DNA from: Rhizobium sp. Q54
Lineage (GTDB): Bacteria; Pseudomonadota; Alphaproteobacteria; Rickettsiales; UBA1997
Direction: 5' to 3'
NCBI GenBank assembly: GCA_945871805.1
Contig: CAMBXE010000014.1
Location: 1-35,886 of the forward strand
Length of the DNA stretch: 35,886 nt
Shown in pieces: positions 17,188-25,494 of this stretch. The translations under genes were made by a program, and so were the position numbers. Position 1 is the first letter of the stretch; each line of letters begins with the position of its first letter. The notes beneath the pieces were generated by a model, which worked only from the letters and a program-made list of their open reading frames with translations, was not told the DNA's origin and made no database searches.

Positions 17188-18960
17188 CTAAATTAATTCT
17201 TTCTCCGCAGCCAAAATCATGGCCTGGAGTGAGTTTTTATAATCGAAAATTTCTTTGATTTTTTGGTCTGTAATTGCGGTTTCATCCGTCTCGGCTTCGT
17301 TAATTTTACCTAAAGACTCTCCGCATTGCGCTTCCACTTGAAGTAATAAATCTTTCAAAAGCAAAAGGCGAAACCTGACTTTCACCGACTCTAGATCAAT
17401 GCCCTCAAGGCTTGCAACAATATTTTCTATCTCGACCATTTCAGCTGCGAACTTCGTTAAATCATGTCCTTCATTTTCAATTATTAGCTCTTTTAGGTGA
17501 GTAAATTTTTCACTACCGAGAAGCGATTCTTTGATGTCAAAAATATCGTCACGAAACCGCGCCAAATCCGGAAACTTAACAATAAAGGCAATGATGTTTT
17601 TAGCTAAGTCATCCGCCAAATTTCTTGGTGGTAGCAAAGTAATTTTGCTAAAAATTGCTGGAGATTTTTTTTGACCGCGACCGAGTGAAAATAGCGAATC
17701 TTTAACGAAGAGAGAAAAATATTTTTTAGACGCCGGATCTTGAATGGCCGAGATTCTAGCGGTTAAATTAGCTTCGAGTTTAGCCTTATTTTCAGCCGAA
17801 ATTTTTTTGCTGCGATCAATCGAAAGCTCGGTCAGCGCAAACTCAAATAGACTTTCCGACAGCGGCGATGCTGCGTTGAAAAGTTTTTCTAATTCTTTGG
17901 CGCCAAAACTTTTAACAAAATCATCGGGATCCATTTTTCCCGGCAACAATGCGAAGAAAATATTTTTTCTCGCATTGATTAAAGGCAGAGCAATTTCGGT
18001 AACGCGTTTGGCAGCACGAACTCCCGCCGCATCACCATCTAAACAAATTACGATTTTATCCGTGATATAAAAAAGCTCTTTTAAATGCTCCGCTCCAAGC
18101 GCAGTTCCGAGGCCAGCGACGACATTTTCAACCCCACTATTGGCCAAGGCGATCGCATCCATGTAACCCTCGACCACAACCGCTGAACCCTTAGAAAATA
18201 TGGCTTTACGCGCTCCAAAAAAATTGTAGAGGGTTTGGTTTTTTTTAAAAATTTCTGTTTCCGCCGAGTTTAAATATTTCGGCATTTCAACGCCAAGCAC
18301 TCTTCCGCCAAAAGCAATTACGCGATTTTTTTTGTCGGTAATTGGAAAAATTATTCGATTACGGAATTTGTCGTAAAATTTGCCCCGATCATTTTTGCCA
18401 ATGATGCCGGTCCTAGATATTTCTAACTCGGAGAATTTTTCGGCAATTAAAAAATTCGTCAGGGCTTCGTATGAATTTAACGAAAAACCGAGGCGAAATT
18501 TTTTTGCCGAAGAGGAATTGAGGCCTCGTTTATTCAAATAACTGCGTGATTCCGACCCAGTATTTCCGTGTAAATTTTTTTCAAAAAACTGCGCCGCTTT
18601 TTCAAGAATTAAGTAGTCGCGCTCGAGTTGATTTTCTTTACTCTCGTCGAACTTCACTTGCGGAATCTCAATGCCAAAATCATCGGCTAATTTTACCACC
18701 GCGTCACGAAATTCGAGACCTTCGCTATTCATCACAAAGCCAATGATGTCGCCATGTGCCGCACATCCGAAGCAATGGTAAAAACCCTTCTGGTCGTTAA
18801 CGGTAAAAGATGGGCTTTTTTCGTTGTGAAAAGGACAAAGACCGGAAAATTCTTGGCCGCGCTGTTTGAGTTTCACGCGCTTGCCAACAACTTCGGAGAT
18901 CAAAATTGCTGAGCGTAATTTTTCAGGAAAATCCCTGGGAAATAGCTTTGGGGAATACAT
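17188..18960 (-). CDS. dnaG: DNA primase
   Basis: DnaG makes RNA primers at the replication fork. 590 residues. The N-terminal zinc ribbon has [11 protein letters not shown] and [11 protein letters not shown]. The Toprim core has [16 protein letters not shown] and the metal-binding [10 protein letters not shown]. The C-terminal helicase-binding region is less conserved, as usual. It starts directly after the stop of the upstream membrane protein gene (TAG-ATG) and ends eight bases before rpoD, keeping the widely conserved dnaG-rpoD pairing. Confidence 0.96.
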   Translation of the reverse strand: MYSPKLFPRDFPEKLRSAILISEVVGKRVKLKQRGQEFSGLCPFHNEKSPSFTVNDQKGFYHCFGCAAHGDIIGFVMNSEGLEFRDAVVKLADDFGIEIPQVKFDESKENQLERDYLILEKAAQFFEKNLHGNTGSESRSYLNKRGLNSSSAKKFRLGFSLNSYEALTNFLIAEKFSELEISRTGIIGKNDRGKFYDKFRNRIIFPITDKKNRVIAFGGRVLGVEMPKYLNSAETEIFKKNQTLYNFFGARKAIFSKGSAVVVEGYMDAIALANSGVENVVAGLGTALGAEHLKELFYITDKIVICLDGDAAGVRAAKRVTEIALPLINARKNIFFALLPGKMDPDDFVKSFGAKELEKLFNAASPLSESLFEFALTELSIDRSKKISAENKAKLEANLTARISAIQDPASKKYFSLFVKDSLFSLGRGQKKSPAIFSKITLLPPRNLADDLAKNIIAFIVKFPDLARFRDDIFDIKESLLGSEKFTHLKELIIENEGHDLTKFAAEMVEIENIVASLEGIDLESVKVRFRLLLLKDLLLQVEAQCGESLGKINEAETDETAITDQKIKEIFDYKNSLQAMILAAEKELI

Positions 18961-19569
18961 CTAGCCCCACATAAAACCGAATCCCGTCATCAAAAAAGAG
19001 AACACCATCGGAATAGAAAAATTGTCGTCGACATTTAGCAGACTTGGGCGCGCCTCGATCATTGTTACGCAAAAAACAGAAAAAACTCCGAAGAAATAAA
19101 ACCAGAAATGTACGTGAAAAATCATACCACATCCAACCAAAATCAGCAGAGCACTAATTAAAAATGCCAGGGCTCCTGCCCGACTTTTTTCAAAAAATGG
19201 CTGACTTGGAATAGCCTTGCCAACAATTGCTGATAAGGCGTCAGAGATTACTACAATTAAAAATGAAACGACGGCAATTTCTTTGCTGAAAAGAAGAAAA
19301 TTAATGCAAGCAGCAAGCAGCATGAAACTGGCGCCGCAAAGTTTTTTGCCCTCGATTTCGTGTGGCCGTAAAATTGGTGCGAATAGCTTTAAAAAAATCG
19401 CTTTAATCTTCGGATTTTCCTGACGCAGATGGTCAAGTGTAACCATAAAAATAGTGATCGGAGCTAAAATCAGTAAAGTCTTCCACTTACCGAAGTGGTA
19501 GAAAAAAAGCGGGATCAGAATTGCTGAAAAATGCAAAGATTTGCGGTAGAGCTCGTTAGATAAATTCAT
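18961..19569 (-). CDS. Polyprenol/dolichol kinase-like integral membrane protein
   Basis: 202 residues, almost entirely hydrophobic, with six to seven probable membrane segments. The N-terminus NELYRKSLHFSAILIPLFFY and the loop VISDALSAIVGKAIPSQPFF resemble the CTP-dependent SEC59/VTE5-type kinase family and, more distantly, phosphatidate cytidylyltransferases. Such enzymes phosphorylate lipid alcohols; the substrate here cannot be told from sequence. The start overlaps the ftsB-like stop as ATGA (19569-19566) and the stop abuts dnaG, so it is locked into the operon. Family call fairly good, function open. Confidence 0.7.
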   Translation of the reverse strand: MNLSNELYRKSLHFSAILIPLFFYHFGKWKTLLILAPITIFMVTLDHLRQENPKIKAIFLKLFAPILRPHEIEGKKLCGASFMLLAACINFLLFSKEIAVVSFLIVVISDALSAIVGKAIPSQPFFEKSRAGALAFLISALLILVGCGMIFHVHFWFYFFGVFSVFCVTMIEARPSLLNVDDNFSIPMVFSFLMTGFGFMWG

Positions 19570-19913
19570 TGCGCGTCCTCATTTTGATTAGGATAAATTA
19601 CCACTTCATTTTTGCCGACGAAGCCCAGCACTTTACGCGATTGTTCGTCAACAAGATCGAGATCGAGTGAGTCGGGACTCATGCCATCAACTAAATTTTT
19701 TTTGGCCTGCATCTTGGATGAAAGTTCCTGCTTGGTGATTTCTTTATTTTCGATTTGGCCTTTAAGAGCAAAAAATTTGACCAATCCTTTCTCGCCAAAA
19801 ATAGTGAAAACGAAGAAATAAAAAATGATTACGAGCGCAGTAAAATAACTGACAAAAACAGACTTGGAGATGTTGTGCTTCTTAACAAAATCGTAAAGAA
19901 AATTGGTCTTCAT
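19566..19913 (-). CDS. ftsB: FtsB/DivIC-like septum formation protein
   Basis: 115 residues with a short cytoplasmic N-terminus, one membrane segment at about 20-42 (SVFVSYFTALVIIFYFFVFT), a coiled-coil stretch (LKGQIENKEITKQELSSKMQ) and a periplasmic tail with DSLDLDLVDEQSRKVLGF. That layout and the DLVDExARxxLG-like motif match alphaproteobacterial septum formation initiators, which bridge FtsL and FtsQ in the divisome. The ATG overlaps the pdhB stop by one base (TAATG), with the Shine-Dalgarno AGGAG inside the pdhB end. Location next to pyruvate dehydrogenase genes is common in alphaproteobacteria. Confidence 0.82.
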   Translation of the reverse strand: MKTNFLYDFVKKHNISKSVFVSYFTALVIIFYFFVFTIFGEKGLVKFFALKGQIENKEITKQELSSKMQAKKNLVDGMSPDSLDLDLVDEQSRKVLGFVGKNEVVIYPNQNEDAQ

Positions 19914-20899
19914 TAACTCCTAAAACAAACGTCTTTAACTGCCGCAATAATGTCTGCGGTTTTTGGTAAAGCCAGGCTTTCGAGATTGGCGGCGTAAGGC
20001 AGAGGGCAGTCGATTGAAGTAAGTTTTTTTACTGGAGCGTCGAGATAATCGAAAGCTTCTTCCATCAAAATTGAGGCGATTTCAGAGCCGATCGAAGCAA
20101 AAGGAAATCCTTCTTCAACCGTCACGCAACGTGAAGTTTTTTTCACTGATTCGATGATTGTTGCACGATCGATTGGACGAATTGTGCGCAGATCAATTAC
20201 TTCCGCTTCGATTCCTTCTAAAGCCAGTTGTTCTGCAGCTTCAAGCGCATATTTGACCACGAGAGAGAAGCCAATAATCGTTACATCTTTGCCTTCACGC
20301 AAAACCTTTGCTTTACCGATTTCAACGACGTGATCTTCGTCATACTCCTCTTCAAAAGAGAGGCCATAAGTGAGTTCGTTTTCGAGAAAAACTACAGGAT
20401 TTGGATCGCGAATTGCCGCTTTGAGTAAACCTTTGCAATCAGCAGCGCTGTAAGGTGAAACCACTTTTAATCCAGGCACTGAGCCATACCAAGCAGCGTA
20501 ACATTGCGAGTGCTGCGCGCCAACTCTTGATGCCGCGCCGTTTGGACCACGGAAAACGATTGGGCAACGCACTTGTCCGCCCGACATGTAACAGGTTTTT
20601 GCTGCAGAATTAATGATTTGATCAATCGCCTGCATGGCGAAATTGAAGGTCATAAATTCGACGATAGGTCTAAGTCCGGCAAATGCCGCACCTACAGCCA
20701 AGCCAGCAAAACCGTGCTCGGTAATTGGTGTATCAATCACTCTTTTTGCACCAAATTCAGCGAGTAATCCTTGAGTAACTTTGTAAGCGCCATTGTATTC
20801 AGCGACTTCTTCGCCCATTACAAAAATTTTATTGTCGCTACGCATTTCTTCCGCCATCGCTTCACGCAAGGCTTCGCGGACTGTTATTTTTCTAAGCAT
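19913..20899 (-). CDS. pdhB: Pyruvate dehydrogenase E1 component, beta subunit
   Basis: With PdhA it forms the thiamine-diphosphate E1 enzyme that decarboxylates pyruvate and passes the acetyl group to the E2 lipoyl domain. 328 residues. Clear family segments: [53 protein letters not shown] and [20 protein letters not shown], plus the C-terminal transketolase domain with DLRTIRPID. It has no N-terminal lipoyl domain, which some alphaproteobacterial PdhB proteins carry. It starts one base after the pdhA stop. Confidence 0.96.
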   Translation of the reverse strand: MLRKITVREALREAMAEEMRSDNKIFVMGEEVAEYNGAYKVTQGLLAEFGAKRVIDTPITEHGFAGLAVGAAFAGLRPIVEFMTFNFAMQAIDQIINSAAKTCYMSGGQVRCPIVFRGPNGAASRVGAQHSQCYAAWYGSVPGLKVVSPYSAADCKGLLKAAIRDPNPVVFLENELTYGLSFEEEYDEDHVVEIGKAKVLREGKDVTIIGFSLVVKYALEAAEQLALEGIEAEVIDLRTIRPIDRATIIESVKKTSRCVTVEEGFPFASIGSEIASILMEEAFDYLDAPVKKLTSIDCPLPYAANLESLALPKTADIIAAVKDVCFRS

Positions 20900-20900
20900 G

Positions 20901-21884
20901 TTAATTATAAATTTCAGTTAGGAGCTCTGATTCATCTGGCTCTGGAGAGTTTTTAGCAAACTCAACAATCTCGTTAACTTCATTCTTAATCGCGTCGTCG
21001 ATTTTTTGGATGTCGCTTTCAGCCGCAATTTTATTGGTTAAAATCATCTCACGCAAAGAATCGATCGGATCTTTTTCTTTACGACAATTTACCTCTTCCT
21101 TACTGCGATAAGTCGCCGGATCAGACATTGAGTGGCCGCGGTAACGGTAAGTATCCATTTCAATAATCATTGGACCTTTGCCCGAACGCACGAAATCGAC
21201 AACTTTTTGCCCCTCAGAAATCACGGAAAAAATATCCATTCCGTCAATTTTTACGCCCGGAATATTGAAACCTTCACCCCTTCTGTGGAGCTCGTTCGTC
21301 GAAGATGCGCGCGCTTGCGAAGTGCCCATCGCGTAGTGATTATTTTCAATGATAAAAATTACAGGAAGGTCCCACAGCTTAGCCATGTTGAAGGCTTCGT
21401 AAACTTGTCCTTGATGCGCCGCGCCGTCACCAAAATAACAGTAAGTTATATTTTTTTTGCCGAGATATTTATCCGCAAAAGCAAGTCCAGCACCGATTGG
21501 CACTGATGCGCCGACGATTCCGTGTCCGCCGTAGAAATGTTTTTCAAAATCAAAAAGATGCATTGAGCCGCCCTTGCCCTTTGAACAGCCATCGCGCCTG
21601 CCAAGAAGTTCCGCCATTATCTTTTTTGGATCAGAGCCTACAGAAATCATGTGCCCGTGATCACGGTATGTTGTAATTACTTTGTCGCCGTCTTTCATCG
21701 TGTGACTCATGCCCGTGGCGATTGCCTCTTGGCCGATGTAAAGGTGACAGAAACCGGCGATTAAGCCCATTCCGTAGAGTTGTCCGGCTCTTTCTTCGAA
21801 GCGTCGGATCAGCAACATTTCGCGGTAAAATCCGAGTAGTTCTTTTTTAGAAAAATTTTTAATGGAGTTGTGCTTGGAAATCAT
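20901..21884 (-). CDS. pdhA: Pyruvate dehydrogenase E1 component, alpha subunit
   Basis: E1 alpha binds thiamine diphosphate. 327 residues from ATG 21884 ([10 protein letters not shown]). An in-frame TTG two codons upstream is possible but less likely, and neither start has a clear Shine-Dalgarno sequence. The cofactor motif runs from [17 protein letters not shown] to [10 protein letters not shown]. The phosphorylation-loop equivalent is [15 protein letters not shown]. It is the first gene of a tightly packed run ending with rpoD, so the promoter should lie in the 162-base divergent region before the small exported peptide gene. E2 and E3 genes are not in the window. Confidence 0.96.
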   Translation of the reverse strand: MISKHNSIKNFSKKELLGFYREMLLIRRFEERAGQLYGMGLIAGFCHLYIGQEAIATGMSHTMKDGDKVITTYRDHGHMISVGSDPKKIMAELLGRRDGCSKGKGGSMHLFDFEKHFYGGHGIVGASVPIGAGLAFADKYLGKKNITYCYFGDGAAHQGQVYEAFNMAKLWDLPVIFIIENNHYAMGTSQARASSTNELHRRGEGFNIPGVKIDGMDIFSVISEGQKVVDFVRSGKGPMIIEMDTYRYRGHSMSDPATYRSKEEVNCRKEKDPIDSLREMILTNKIAAESDIQKIDDAIKNEVNEIVEFAKNSPEPDESELLTEIYN

Positions 21885-22046
21885 TGGCAATTGGATTAGC
21901 TGGGAAGGCGCGCTGGATAAATTTGGACACTAAAAAGTCAAATTTAGAAATTTCACCCCTTAATTCTTTGCAAAAAAAATTTTACAAAATCATGTTCAGG
22001 AAATGTCACCTCAAAAAAATACTACCAATCTAAATTAATCAAAAAA

Positions 22047-22325
22047 ATGCCTAACAAGTCTAAATTCCTAAAATCAGCTACGTTGGCAATCGCTAGTGTG
22101 GTTCTCGTTTCCAGCCTTTCTTCTTGCAAAATGATGCGCTGTAAAAATAGCGACACCTCAAAAGACGCTAGCGTTAAAGAAGAAAAATCTAGCCACATAA
22201 TAAAAGATGGAAAAATGAAATGTTCTTCAAAAATGAAAGAAGAAAAAACGAAAGAAGTAAAAGTTGAAAAAGCTAAAAAGGCAAAAGCAGTTAAAGCCGA
22301 AGCTGCTCCGAAAAAAGCTGAGTAA
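22047..22325 (+). CDS. Small Cys/Lys-rich exported peptide, candidate MNIO substrate
   Basis: 92 residues. A basic start and hydrophobic segment (LKSATLAIASVVLVSSL) lead to LSSC at 24-27, which can be read as a lipobox or as a plain signal-peptide end. Cysteines are C27, C32 and C59, near Met and Lys (CKMMRC, DGKMKCSSKM). The tail is Lys/Ala/Glu-rich. Its position directly before DUF692 and DUF2063 genes is that of the precursor in bufferin (BufA) and HvfA-type clusters, where Sec-exported peptides have cysteines modified by the DUF692 enzyme. It matches neither the DUF2282 pattern nor EGKCG repeats, so it would be an unusual precursor. The alternative is an unrelated small lipoprotein. Confidence 0.65.
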   Translation: MPNKSKFLKSATLAIASVVLVSSLSSCKMMRCKNSDTSKDASVKEEKSSHIIKDGKMKCSSKMKEEKTKEVKVEKAKKAKAVKAEAAPKKAE

Positions 22326-22337
22326 TCTAAAATTTTA

Positions 22338-22373
22338 AATAGGTCTCGTCTCACAACGAGGCCTATTTTTTTT
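22338..22373 (+). terminator. Terminator or attenuator between the peptide gene and the MNIO gene
   Basis: Stem AATAGGTCTCGT/ACGAGGCCTATT (12 pairs, one G-U), 6-base loop, then a T-run to 22373. The DUF692 ATG begins only five bases after the T-run. Partial read-through would give more precursor than enzyme. Confidence 0.9.
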
Positions 22374-22378
22374 GCTCA

Positions 22379-23185
22379 ATGTTTGGTAAAATATTTGGTT
22401 TGGGACTTAGACACCCACATCACCAACACGCTCTCCAACAAAAACCTGACGTTGATTTTTTTGAGGTGCACAGTGAAAATTTTATTGCCGAAGGCGGTGC
22501 GTCTCTCGATTTTTTAGAAAAAATTTCTGCGCTTTATCCCCTTAGTTTTCACTGTGTTGGAATATCGCTTGGATCAGCTTCCGGCCTCGACAAAAAACAT
22601 CTAAAAAACATCAAAAAACTTCTCGATCGTTTCAAGCCGATTTTATTTTCTGACCATCTTTCTTGGAGCAATTCTTCAAACGCCGGCACCGCAAATGACT
22701 TACTTCCGATCCCATACACCAAAGAAGCACTGCAAATTTTTTGCGACAATGTGCGTCACGCTCAGGATTTTTTTGGTCGCGAAATCTTGATTGAAAATCC
22801 TTCTGCTTATTTGGAATTCACTGATTCAAAAATTTCTGAAGTAAATTTTTTAAATGAAATCGCACAGAAAACTGGCTGCGGAATCTTGCTCGACATTAAC
22901 AATATTTTTGTCAGCGCCGAGAATTTTTCTTTCGACGCTAAAAAATATCTAGATGAAATAGACGTCACTAAAGTTAAAGAGATTCATCTTGCCGGACACA
23001 GTATTTACAAGGGCCTACGCATCGACACGCACAACACTAACATTTGCGATGAAGTCCTTTTGCTCTACAAAAATTTTGTCAAAAAAAATAAATTAAAAGT
23101 TCCGACACTCGTCGAATGGGACGAAGAAATTCCTGAATTTTCGGTACTTTTTAACGAGCTCGAAAAAGTGAAATCGCTGAAATGA
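22379..23185 (+). CDS. bufB: DUF692 multinuclear iron oxidase (BufB/HvfB-type)
   Basis: DUF692 (MNIO) enzymes are cytoplasmic TIM-barrel oxidases with two or three irons that modify cysteines or other residues of ribosomally made peptides. 268 residues, normal length. The expected metal and active-site residues are all visible: GLGLRHPH, EVHSEN, H58 in FHCVGISLGS, D92/H93 in SDHLSW, E139 in IENPS, D172 in GILLDINN, H203 in HLAGH, D216/H218 in DTHN and E246 in EWD. The stop overlaps the next ATG as ATGA. The start sits just after a terminator, and the nearest Shine-Dalgarno-like bases (ACGAGG) lie inside that hairpin. Symbol used by analogy. Confidence 0.9.
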   Translation: MFGKIFGLGLRHPHHQHALQQKPDVDFFEVHSENFIAEGGASLDFLEKISALYPLSFHCVGISLGSASGLDKKHLKNIKKLLDRFKPILFSDHLSWSNSSNAGTANDLLPIPYTKEALQIFCDNVRHAQDFFGREILIENPSAYLEFTDSKISEVNFLNEIAQKTGCGILLDINNIFVSAENFSFDAKKYLDEIDVTKVKEIHLAGHSIYKGLRIDTHNTNICDEVLLLYKNFVKKNKLKVPTLVEWDEEIPEFSVLFNELEKVKSLK

Positions 23186-23820
23186 AATTAAAAAAACTTC
23201 AGAATAATTTTGTAAATGCACTCTACGGCGAAAGCAGTGAAGACCTGCTTTTAAGCATTAAAAAAGGCAAGTTGTTGAAGGAAGAATTGCTGGATATTTA
23301 TCGCAACAATCTGCGCGAAACTTTGATTAATGCGCTGCAAATCACTTATTCAGAAATTCACAAAAATCTTGGCGCAAAAAAATTCCAAAAACTCTGCGAC
23401 GAATTCATTAAAAAAAATCGCTCCCGCAGCAGCAATTTGGACGATTATGGCCCAGAATTTAATCCAGGATTAAATTCAGGATTTGCCGGAGAGGTAGAAT
23501 GGCTCAAACACCAGTCTTACCTGGCACGAGACGCCAAGCCTTTGAACTTAAAAAAATTAAAAAAACTACCGCCAGAAAAACTCTTTGAGGTAAAATTTAA
23601 ACTTCACCCCGCCTGTTTTTTGCACAAAAATTTGATTATTTACCGTCAAGATTTGGCAGTGAGGACAGAAAAAATTTCGCGCGCCGAAATGAATTTTTTA
23701 CGCGGCGTGCAAGAAAATTTTTCTCTCTACGAAATTTACGAGAAACATAAAATCAACATTCGAACCTGCTTACAAAAATATCTTGCAAATGGGGTGTTGA
23801 GTAAATTTTCTGCACAGTAA
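23182..23820 (+). CDS. bufC: DUF2063-type partner protein (BufC/HvfC-like)
   Basis: 212 residues. The N-terminal half shows the DUF2063 pattern: LQNNFVNAL, DIYRNNLRETLINALQITYS and LCDEFIKKNRSRSSNLDDYG, then WLKHQSYLARDA. In known MNIO clusters this partner binds the precursor leader and delivers it to the DUF692 enzyme. The C-terminal half (about 125-212) is more divergent and includes a helix-turn-helix-like stretch (FSLYEIYEKHKINIRTCLQK). The four-base overlap with the DUF692 gene means coupled translation. I rate the family likely from sequence and very likely from context. Confidence 0.82.
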   Translation: MKLKKLQNNFVNALYGESSEDLLLSIKKGKLLKEELLDIYRNNLRETLINALQITYSEIHKNLGAKKFQKLCDEFIKKNRSRSSNLDDYGPEFNPGLNSGFAGEVEWLKHQSYLARDAKPLNLKKLKKLPPEKLFEVKFKLHPACFLHKNLIIYRQDLAVRTEKISRAEMNFLRGVQENFSLYEIYEKHKINIRTCLQKYLANGVLSKFSAQ

Positions 23821-23847
23821 AAAAATTAGGTTTTACCCAATAAACAC

Positions 23848-23853
23848 AAGGAG
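23848..23853 (+). promoter_or_regulatory. Strong Shine-Dalgarno before the HIT protein gene
   Basis: AAGGAG lies 8 bases before ATG 23862. This is one of the few textbook ribosome-binding sites in the window, where most starts rely on overlap with the preceding stop. Confidence 0.7.
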
Positions 23854-23861
23854 CTAAGAAA

Positions 23862-24236
23862 ATGATTTACGATTCAAACAATGTTTTTGCAAAAATTATT
23901 CGCGGCGAAATTACGGTGCAAAAAATTTACGAAGACGAAAATATTCTAGCCTTTCACGACATTTCAAAAGCAGCTCCGATTCATGCTCTTGTTATTCCGA
24001 AAGGGGAGTTTAAAAATTTTTCTGACTTCGTCGCCAAAGAAACTTCCGAAAAAATTTCTAACTTTTTTAAAAAAGTTTCCGAAATTGCCGCGCTGCTTGA
24101 AGCAGACAAATCGGGCTTCCGCTTAATTTCAAACATCGGCTCAGACGCGCATCAAACAGTTCCCCATTTTCACGTTCATATTCTTGCGGGCAAAAAAATG
24201 GGCTCACTAATTTCTTCCGACAACCAACTGAGATAA
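23862..24236 (+). CDS. HIT-family nucleotide-binding hydrolase
   Basis: 124 residues, similar in length and pattern to HINT-type histidine triad proteins that hydrolyse nucleoside phosphoramidates or related nucleotides. The N-terminus NVFAKIIRGE, then DISKAAPIHALVIPKG and the triad PHFHVHILAG near the C-terminus are diagnostic. The physiological substrate is not known for most members. It is followed after four bases by the cystathionine beta-lyase gene, so the two are probably one transcript. The preceding DUF2063 gene is 41 bases away. Confidence 0.93.
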   Translation: MIYDSNNVFAKIIRGEITVQKIYEDENILAFHDISKAAPIHALVIPKGEFKNFSDFVAKETSEKISNFFKKVSEIAALLEADKSGFRLISNIGSDAHQTVPHFHVHILAGKKMGSLISSDNQLR

Positions 24237-24240
24237 AAAA

Positions 24241-25443
24241 ATGGCTAATAAAATGCAGGCAGCGACACAAATTATTCACGCGGGACGCGATCCGAAAACG
24301 CAAGGCTGGATGGTTAATCCGCCGATTTACCAAAGTTCAACAATTGCTTTTCCAACCTTAGAAGATTTGCTTTACGCTGAGCGCGGCTATTCTCACAACG
24401 ATCTCGTCGAGCCTTACGAGCTGAAGTACGGGCGCTACGGTACGCAAACAAATTTTGCACTCGAAAAAGCGGTCGCGACGATTGAAAATGGCTATAATAG
24501 TTTTGTTACCTCTTCCGGCGCAGCTGCTGTAAATACTGCTTTAATGGCGTTTTTGAAAACCGGAGATCACCTACTTTTAGTCGACAGCACTTACTCACCG
24601 ACACGCAGTTTTGCTGACAAATTTTTGAAGAAGCTCGGTATTGAGACTACCTATTATGATCCATCAATCGGCAAAGATATTGAGAAGCTAATCAAGAAAA
24701 ATACCAAAGTGATTTTCATGGAAAGCCCAGGATCTCTAAGTTTCGAAGTGCAAGATGTGGCGTCGATTTGTAAAGTGGCGAAGAAGCAGGGAATCATTAC
24801 GATTCTAGACAATTCATGGGCGAGCGGCATTTATTTTAAACCACTTGATCATGGCGTTGATGTTTCGGTAATGGCTTTAACCAAATATATTAATGGCCAT
24901 TCCGACATGATGATGGGTGCAATTACGATTCAGAAAAAACATTTTCATGAGATCTACGAATCCTTCAGATACATGGCCGTGAACGCTGCGCCATTTTCTT
25001 CTTACATGGTTCAGCGCGGCATGCGTACGGCGAAAGTGCGAATGGATCACTGCTTTAAATCCGCGGTAGATCTCGCTTCGTGGTTAGAAAAACGTCCAGA
25101 AGTTTCAAAAGTTTTATATCCCGCACTTAAGTCAGACAAAAACCATAAGATGTGGAAGCAGTATTTCACTGGCGCTGCAGGTTTATTTACTGTGGTCCTC
25201 GATAAAAAATATCCGAAAAATGTCCTCGCGCGCATGCTCGACAAATTGCATCTCTACACAATGGGCTATTCTTGGGGCGGCTACGAATCATTGATTCTGC
25301 CAGTGGACGCCACTTCAGTTCGCACCGCAACTAAATGGCCTTACAGCGATAAAACTTGTCTAAGAATTAGCGTTGGCCTGGAAGATGTCGGCGACTTGAA
25401 AGCTGATTTGGAAGAGGGATTTAAAAGGCTGAAAAAGAAGTAA
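24241..25443 (+). CDS. metC: Cystathionine beta-lyase (PLP-dependent)
   Basis: A Cys/Met-metabolism PLP enzyme that splits cystathionine to homocysteine, pyruvate and ammonia. 400 residues, full length. Motifs: NPPIYQSSTIAFPT, YGRYGTQTNFALE, SSGAAAVNTALMAF, LDNSWASGIYFKPLDHGVDV and the PLP lysine K215 in ALTKYINGHSDMMMG. The C-terminal LRISVGLEDVGDLKADLE is typical. The SWGGYESL segment favours beta-lyase over gamma-synthase, though closely related lyases cannot be excluded. No other methionine gene is nearby. Confidence 0.9.
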   Translation: MANKMQAATQIIHAGRDPKTQGWMVNPPIYQSSTIAFPTLEDLLYAERGYSHNDLVEPYELKYGRYGTQTNFALEKAVATIENGYNSFVTSSGAAAVNTALMAFLKTGDHLLLVDSTYSPTRSFADKFLKKLGIETTYYDPSIGKDIEKLIKKNTKVIFMESPGSLSFEVQDVASICKVAKKQGIITILDNSWASGIYFKPLDHGVDVSVMALTKYINGHSDMMMGAITIQKKHFHEIYESFRYMAVNAAPFSSYMVQRGMRTAKVRMDHCFKSAVDLASWLEKRPEVSKVLYPALKSDKNHKMWKQYFTGAAGLFTVVLDKKYPKNVLARMLDKLHLYTMGYSWGGYESLILPVDATSVRTATKWPYSDKTCLRISVGLEDVGDLKADLEEGFKRLKKK

Positions 25444-25456
25444 TTCATTCGTTGTT

Positions 25457-25488
25457 CGAGCGAGGTCTAGAACTCTGAAGCCTTGCTC
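25457..25488. terminator. Possible bidirectional terminator between convergent genes
   Basis: GAGCGAGG (25457-25464) pairs with CCTTGCTC (25480-25487), eight pairs with one G-U, over a 15-base loop. It lies between the ends of metC and the sensor kinase gene. There is no T-run, so the evidence is modest. Confidence 0.35.
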
Positions 25489-25494
25489 GCCAGG

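Noticed and set aside
16949-17258. Phe-rich open frames on the plus strand opposite the rpoD start
   Set aside because: They are the antisense of the AAA-rich lysine repeats of RpoD, with strand-wide T-runs, no ribosome-binding site and no family resemblance.
21913-21941. Promoter for pdhA in the divergent region
   Set aside because: TTGACT is a good -35 box on the minus strand, but the hexamers at 16-17 bases (TATCCA or ATCCAG) are poor -10 boxes. I could not support a precise promoter.
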